Below are positions 7,357 to 11,657 of a stretch of 11,657 bases of DNA, piece after piece. Position 1 is the first letter of the stretch; every line of letters starts with the position of its first letter. Both the position numbers and the translations under genes were made by a program. Source of the stretch: Tetmemena sp. SeJ-2015 (Eukaryota > Ciliophora > Spirotrichea > Sporadotrichida > Oxytrichidae); assembly GCA_027382625.1 (NCBI GenBank), contig JAJKFJ010024829.1, forward strand, positions 1-11,657, given 5' to 3'. The notes beneath the pieces are model-generated. The model was not told the origin of the DNA. It was given only the letters and a program-made list of their open reading frames with translations, and did not search any database.

Positions 7357-10300
7357 ATGCTAGATTACTTACAAAACTCTACTGTGTTGAATTCTCAGAG
7401 GAGCAGCAGTCGCCCAAACGAAGGTGCTGCTCTAAATACCTAAGGGTCTTTCACTCTAGGTAGAAAAGGATCTTTCTCGAAACGCCCTACTCTGAGCAGA
7501 TCTCACTCCTTAACCTCAGATGGAGATCCTTATACGCATTTCATTTTAATATCAAATTTTAAAATGCTTTATATTCTGCAAAGAAAGCAAAGACTGTTGA
7601 AGAGTGAGATTGAGAGAACAGTTCACAAGCAAATGCAGGCTATGGACTTGATCCGCAGGATGAATATAGTCCAAACTATAGAAACTACATTCGAACAGTT
7701 CCTGGAAGAAAAGAAATAGCAAGCTCTTAACAAGGATTAGCAAGTCAAAGGTATCACGCAAAATTAATTATTCAAATATGTACTCTCTGTGAAATTAAAT
7801 TCAAAATGCACCCATTTTAACTCAAACAAGCAAGACTGAATAGGAGAAATGAAACAGCTAGAGTTAGGGTCAGAGGAAAAGCATATTGGCGCAAGGTCCC
7901 AGGACCTCTGAACTTGGAGGTCTCTTTTATCCTGTCAACTAGAAATAAGATTTATCTTAGTTAATAGATAATTAAAAGAGGGGGCAGCAAGAACTAGTTC
8001 AAAACTTGCGAACGTACATGGGTTGATGACTAGGGATAACCTTACTTACAAAATGATGGCCAAGTATAAGGCGGTTAGCAACGGCGATATTCTTTCTTTC
8101 GAGATGATAGATCAGGGTGTGATGAGGAGACCCTCTATCAGATATTTGATGAATTTATGTTTAATTTCAGAGCATTAGCTTTAGAATGCTCATCCATTGA
8201 AGAATTTGAGATCAACTCATTATGATAACTAGTATTATTTTGTCATTGTAAATTTGAGAGAGAAATGCAGCTGAATGCTTCTGAATACGAAGACTTGAAT
8301 CCAAATGCAAGGGCCAAGACTAATTCAATGGGAAGAGCTTCCTCCTTTTCTTCAAGCCAGGACGAAAGGGTGGGGAAGAAGCGGGTAAGGTCGAGTGAGG
8401 AGTACTGGGAGGAGATTAATACCAAGGATTCTAAGTACAAGAACGCTATCATCATAGAGAACTACAAGACAGAGAATGTCTCCCACCCCATACCCAGAAA
8501 CCTAAAAAAGGCCAAATACAAGGAAAAGCAACCCTCTTCAGACGATTAAGTTTCTCCAAGAAAGCAACTCTCAAATATTCTCATTCCATTCACTTTAAAG
8601 ACTACTTTTACTCTTAAAGTCTTAGACTCAAGTAAACAACGGAAGGAAGAAGAACATTGCTAGTCCGCCGATAAACCAGGATTGGTTCTTTTCCAATACT
8701 CTGACTTCGAATAACACTTAACTGCTCAAGTATCAGGACAAGCGTGCTCGAGCAAATGAGCTTGAGGAGAGAAGAAAGCGATCCACTCTCCGTTCCACCT
8801 TCAACCGAGAGGAGTTCACTCAAAAGATAGAGAAGATCTAGAGGGCTCATGAAATAGAACTTAAGAATACTAAGACGCTCGCTAAGAACTATGCCATCGA
8901 GTATTTCAAAACCAAGGCACTTCATCATTATGTTGTTCATATCTCTTCTAGCATACTTCTAAAACTTTGCTTAATTTGCACTTGAGCTGACTTAAATCTT
9001 CACGAATGAGAGCTATCACATCGCAGAGAAGTATGAAGAGCTGAAGGACAGACTCTCTCAAAAGGAGACTAAGATCTTCTCCTTACAATAGACGATTCAA
9101 CGATAGGAAAAGATCATCAGTGAGTTTAAAGTGTACATCAAGGATAATATTCACAAATTTCACACCAAAGTTGAGCAATACATCATCGATTGCTTATTTA
9201 ACTTCTTTTTAAGCAACATAGACCAGCAATTGAGAAAGAAGTCATAAAGCGATTCAACTCAATTTAGAATAGACAGTCTATCAGATCTGATGAGGTAAAG
9301 TCTCAATACCTAGGATAGATGTCAGTCCTTGATCTCTACTTAAAATTTTATGTCTAAACTTTGAGTCTACCAAAGCTATCGAGAGTTAGTAAAACCTCAT
9401 GCCAAGGAATAGAAGCATGAAAAACTTATCAAAGAAAACGCTCAGCTCTGGCTCAGAATTAATTCCCTCACTACAGAAATTGAAGCTATCAATAATATTT
9501 GCCAGGCTTTCTTCTAGGAGGAAGAAGCTGCCAAGCTCAAGATTGAGAAGTTAGAGATCGAAAGAGATGCCTATCAGAGTGAGTTATTCATTAAATGCTT
9601 GTAAAATATGAAGAAACATTGAAATAATGTGCCTCTCTTTGTATGTTATCAAATTTGAATTCAAGTTGAAAGCAGATATGCAATCATAGAGTCTGCAAGA
9701 CTAAGACAAGTACTCCAAGGGGATAGGTTACCTGCGAAACAGGTTCTAGCAGCTCAAGTAATTTGCGGAGATAGAAGTGAAAGTCAACAGCGCCATTGCT
9801 TAATCTGCTCTCACTAGACTCTCTTAAGTGGAACAAAAGCTCAAAGAAACGAAGCTAGTCCTTCGCATTCCTTATAATTAAATTACTTTGTTTTAACCTT
9901 CGCACGCCAAGACTGTATCACATCTATAAGGATAAGATGAGAGACAAGATGCTGCCTGTTAACTAAGAAGCATTCCTTTAACAATCTTAGACTTTGAGTC
10001 CTGACTAGAAAATGCCTGCAGCCAACTCAGTCTATCAACAACTTTAGGAATAGTCAATCATCCAGGACATATCTAGAAACAAAAACCATATAAGTTTCAT
10101 TAAGACTATTATTATTTCAAGATTAACTAGAAACGAGAAATAAGAGCTACAGCTTTCAAAACATAGGATACCAGCTTTTACAACTAAGAAAATCTTGCGT
10201 CATCAAACCCCTCAGATATATAGGATGCTCGAAACTAAAGACTTATAAATTATTGTACACAATTAACCAAATTTTTAAGATATCTTTTCTTCAGGACACT

Positions 10301-11288
10301 CATTTTCCAATAGGAATTAGAGCTTGGGTTAAAATGCTAGAGCTTAATCAGTTTCTTGTAAAACCAAGATTCCAACTCAGTTGATAATTTCTGATAATGC
10401 TAGAGAAACAGACAGAAGAGGAGAGTAGAACTAAATATAAACTGGAAATTAAGACCTAGAACAGAATTAAACCTCTAAAATAACCTAAGGAGAGAAATAA
10501 ATTTAGCATCATTTTAAATATAGGTTCTTATTATGATAATCATTTCTCTTAGAAATAGAGACACTTGAAACTATATTTCATGTTATTTATAAAATGAAAT
10601 TGAGGAGTGACTCTATAACTCCCTCTAACTGGTTAAATACTTAAACCGCTCGCCCTCACACTTCACAAAACCAAAGCAGAGGCAGGAGAAGATTAAATCT
10701 CTCATTACTCTACGATTAGAGCAGCCGAGGACTGACTCCATCCTAGCTATAGTAGACACAAACTTTAGAGAACTAGTGCATGAAGTTTACATTCGATGTG
10801 GAAAGCTACAATCCAACTCAAGCATCAACTCTATAGTAGCTGAGAATTCAAAAAGGTCCCTCAAAGTCCAATATCAATTAAATTTTCCAAACTTAAACCC
10901 TCAAACAAAGAACTTAGTAGAAAGATGCAATAAATAAAGTTTTAGAAGGAGAGACTAGTTAGCTGTAATAATGGCTTTTGAACAAAGAGGAGCATTCTAT
11001 TTTTTAAAAATAAAATTTTAATGTAAATGAAAAATGTTTGCAATAATAATGTGAGTTTTTTCTATGTTTGAAGATCAATTATTTAAGAAGGTTTAAGCAA
11101 ACATTTCTTCTAAAACGTTATTTAATGATTAAGTTTCTGCTAATAGTACTTTCCTTAATTCAAGAAAGGAATCTCAGATTGCCCCCGATTCGCGAAATCC
11201 TTATGAGGGAATCACATCAAAACATAAAGAGCTTAAACAAGTTATAAGAGAGTGCTTTTTAGATCAAATAACTGCCAAAAATTACTGA
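7357..11288 (+). CDS. Large uncharacterised coiled-coil protein, IES-interrupted germline gene (about 14 IESs)
   Basis: Fifteen MDSs join into 2844 nt (about 947 residues) from ATG 7357, the first Met after an in-frame TGA, to TGA 11286-11288. The N-terminus is basic and Ser-rich (GSFTLGRKGSFSKRPTLSRS, about 29-48). It is followed by helical segments (LQRKQRLLKSEIERTVHKQM) and a hydrophobic/acidic stretch, LSFETLYQIFDEFMFNFRAL (about 154-173). A charged, Ser-rich linker comes next (RASSFSSSQDERVGKKRVRS), then long coiled coil from about 325 to 640 (ANELEERRKRSTLRSTFNRE, HIAEKYEELKDRLSQKETKI, KLKIEKLEIERD). The C-terminal third is Gln/Asn-rich and basic, then more ordered around ILAIVDTNFRELVHEVYIRC, and ends HKELKQVIRECFLDQITAKNY. 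No catalytic motif or known family was recognised. Gln is often encoded by TAA/TAG (for example 7711-7740 and 9955-10060). The function is unknown; a structural or scaffold role is only inferred. Confidence 0.75.
7530..7573. other. IES, pointer TTATA
   Basis: TTATA occurs at 7530-7534 and 7569-7573. Removing 39 AT-rich nt is frame-neutral and joins LTSDGDPY to ILQRKQRLLK, deleting a hydrophobic translation that interrupts the helix. There is no GT dinucleotide in the segment, so it cannot be a GT-AG intron. Confidence 0.7.
7707..7849. other. IES, pointer AGAAA (alternative AGG)
   Basis: AGAAA occurs at 7707-7711 and 7845-7849. Removing 138 nt deletes the in-frame TGA at 7837-7839 and joins TTFEQFLEE to MKQLELGSEEK. 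The alternative pointer AGG (7749-7751 and 7842-7844, 93 nt) keeps fourteen more helical residues, KKQQALNKDQQVKG. Both keep the frame. Confidence 0.6.
7891..7991. other. IES, pointer GCAAG
   Basis: GCAAG occurs at 7891-7895 and 7987-7991. Removing 96 nt deletes an in-frame TGA and joins EEKHIGAR to TSSKLANVHGLMTRD. Confidence 0.82.
8101..8130. other. IES, pointer GAGA
   Basis: GAGA occurs at 8101-8104 and 8127-8130. Removing 26 nt (frame +2) joins SNGDILSFE to TLYQIFDEFMF. The frame downstream is fixed independently by the next IES. Confidence 0.72.
8203..8259. other. IES, 9-bp pointer AATTTGAGA
   Basis: AATTTGAGA occurs at 8203-8211 and 8251-8259. Removing 48 nt deletes the in-frame TGA near 8220 and joins LECSSIEEFE to REMQLNASEYED. 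The ATG at 8265 is therefore internal, not a start. Confidence 0.92.
8548..8633. other. IES, pointer AAGT
   Basis: AAGT occurs at 8548-8551 and 8630-8633. Removing 82 nt (frame +1) joins EKQPSSDDQV to NNGRKKNIASPP. A closer AAGT pair (69 nt) does not give the required frame. Confidence 0.75.
8917..8983. other. IES, pointer GCACTT
   Basis: GCACTT occurs at 8917-8922 and 8978-8983. Removing 61 nt (frame +1) joins EYFKTKAL to ELTQIFTNESYHI and keeps the helix intact. Confidence 0.9.
9246..9376. other. IES, pointer AAAGC (boundary uncertain)
   Basis: AAAGC occurs at 9246-9250 and 9372-9376. Removing 126 nt deletes the in-frame TGA at 9362-9364 and joins QQLRKKSQS to YRELVKPHAKE. A 45-nt GT-AG removal within the same stretch (9321-9365) would also keep the frame and retain more coding sequence. 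Confidence 0.6.
9565..9677. other. IES, pointer AGAT
   Basis: AGAT occurs at 9565-9568 and 9674-9677. Removing 109 nt (frame +1) clears an in-frame TGA and joins EKLEIERD to MQSQSLQDQDKY. A 94-nt intron-like segment, GTGAGT...AAAG at 9579-9672, is an alternative. Confidence 0.65.
9860..9904. other. IES, 8-bp pointer CCTTCGCA
   Basis: CCTTCGCA occurs at 9860-9867 and 9897-9904. Removing 37 nt (frame +1) joins KETKLVLR to TPRLYHIYKDK. Confidence 0.92.
10073..10134. other. IES, 8-bp pointer CTAGAAAC
   Basis: CTAGAAAC occurs at 10073-10080 and 10127-10134. Removing 54 AT-rich nt is frame-neutral and joins SIIQDISRN to EKQELQLSKHR, deleting an isoleucine-rich translation. Confidence 0.87.
10333..10405. 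other. IES, 10-bp pointer AATGCTAGAG
   Basis: AATGCTAGAG occurs at 10333-10342 and 10396-10405, the longest pointer in the window. Removing 63 nt is frame-neutral and joins NQSLGQNARE to TDRRGEQNQ. Confidence 0.88.
10514..10639. other. IES, 7-bp pointer TTAAATA
   Basis: TTAAATA occurs at 10514-10520 and 10633-10639. Removing 119 nt (frame +2) avoids TGA codons in both frames and joins KQIQHHFKY to LNRSPSHFTKPK. Confidence 0.9.
10977..11072. other. IES, pointer TTTGAA
   Basis: TTTGAA occurs at 10977-10982 and 11067-11072. Removing 90 nt deletes the in-frame TGA at 11028-11030 and joins DQLAVIMAFE to DQLFKKVQANIS, leading into the C-terminus. A 7-bp repeat ATGTTTG (11034 and 11064) lies near or within its right end. 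Confidence 0.88.
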
Positions 11289-11602
11289 AATCTTAATTTG
11301 AAACAAGTAGTGACTATAATTTAGCTATATCAAATCTATATTATATTGTAATGTCTTTATTTACTTAACATTGATCATAAATATCAATAAGAGATTTAAT
11401 TTGCTAAAATCTTTAAGCTTTATTTTCAGTTTTTATAAATTCCTTCTATGTCTATTTTTTTAAGATTATTTTATGGAAGAGAATTTGTTTATATGTGGAT
11501 TTGGTGAGTAATTAATAAGAAAGGGGTTGTGAAGGTGCTATATAATGACAGGGATCATTGAATATAGTGATAAATTTTTAATATTTTTAATATCAATCCA
11601 AG
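11289..11602. other. AT-rich spacer between genes 4 and 5
   Basis: This 314-nt stretch is strongly AT-rich and holds no supported gene. A TATATAA string lies near 11540, about 60 nt upstream of the next ATG, but this base composition makes such strings common. No telomere repeat or palindromic breakage motif was seen. Confidence 0.5.
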
Positions 11603-11657
11603 ATGGTGGGTGCTCTCGACTCCTCTATCGCACAACTGTCTTTTTCGACTTCAAAGC
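11603..11657 (+). CDS. N-terminus of a further gene, truncated by the window edge
   Basis: ATG 11603 (context AAGATGG) opens MVGALDSSIAQLSFSTSK to the end of the window. The sequence changes abruptly at this point from AT-rich spacer to roughly half G+C, as at the starts of the other MDSs here. Eighteen codons are too few to identify the product, and an IES could follow at any point. Confidence 0.5.
   Translation, partial: MVGALDSSIAQLSFSTSK

Noticed and set aside
7739..7834. AGCAAG repeat (7739-7744 and 7829-7834) as an IES pointer
   Set aside because: Joining at this repeat puts a TGA directly in frame, so it cannot be the junction used.
7712..7850. AGAAAT repeat (7712-7717 and 7845-7850) as an IES pointer
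   Set aside because: The join creates an immediate in-frame TGA. The overlapping AGAAA pair at 7707 and 7845 does not.
478..8720. Programmed +1 frameshifting as in Euplotes, or pseudogene decay
   Set aside because: Frame changes occur in both directions, always with direct repeats at the right distance, and TAA/TAG are clearly sense codons, unlike Euplotes.
4455..8940. Minus-strand open frames (for example 4455-4688, 6119-6403, 7552-7761, 8614-8940)
   Set aside because: They lie opposite well-supported plus-strand coding sequence, translate to low-complexity Leu/Ser-rich strings and show no start context or homology. They are shadows.
4226..10604. A family of GT-AG introns with unusual GTT donors
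   Set aside because: I first explained many breaks this way. Repeat-flanked excision explains the same frames plus cases with no GT at all (for example 7530-7573) or no phase match (2492-2561), so the GTT pattern is probably chance.
4485..10610. TGA read as Trp (e.g. 4485, 7013, 10608), as in karyorelict or Condylostoma codes
   Set aside because: It gives locally plausible peptides, but most of these TGAs fall inside segments whose pointer repeats, often with required frame shifts elsewhere, explain them. TGG is used for Trp, and TGA ends every gene. Only 7013 remains open.
1..11657. CRISPR array, tRNA/rRNA genes, bacterial operon, transposase or telomere repeats
   Set aside because: No regularly spaced repeats, RNA-gene cores, ribosome-binding sites, transposase motifs or C4A4/G4T4-type repeats were found on either strand.

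Overview
This window looks like germline (micronuclear) DNA of a spirotrich, hypotrich-type ciliate such as the Oxytricha/Stylonychia group. Two lines of evidence support this. First, the proteins are only readable if TAA and TAG encode glutamine and TGA is the only stop. Second, every gene is cut into pieces by short, mostly AT-rich segments. Each segment is flanked by a 4-10 bp direct repeat, and removing it together with one repeat copy restores the reading frame. That is the architecture of macronuclear-destined sequences (MDSs) separated by internal eliminated sequences (IESs) with pointer repeats. I count about 39 candidate IESs, roughly 2.6 kb of the 11.66 kb. All are in linear, unscrambled order. 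The genus is inferred, not shown.

Layout, all on the + strand: (1) 24-~1607, an RCC1-like beta-propeller repeat protein, possibly beginning upstream of the window. (2) 1737-3311, a complete EamA/DMT (SLC35G-like) membrane transporter whose MDSs join into 396 codons with ten predicted helices. (3) 3557-7216, a large coiled-coil protein of about 947 residues with a proline-rich N-terminus, a glycine-rich hinge and a Q/S/N-rich C-terminal half. (4) 7357-11288, a second unrecognised coiled-coil protein, also about 947 residues, cut by about 14 IESs. (5) 11603-end, the first 18 codons of another gene. The spacers (129, 245, 140 and 314 nt) are AT-rich and hold no recognisable gene. No telomere repeat, transposon, tRNA, rRNA or CRISPR array was seen.

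The genes share no obvious pathway. Their adjacency is most simply a germline arrangement; in the macronucleus of such ciliates they would usually lie on separate gene-sized chromosomes. Without the IES model the window looks like a set of broken ORFs. With it, all four loci become continuous coding sequences. For genes 3 and 4 the summed IES lengths leave exactly 2844 nt each, an integral number of codons from ATG to TGA. A few junctions have more than one possible pointer and are marked as such.
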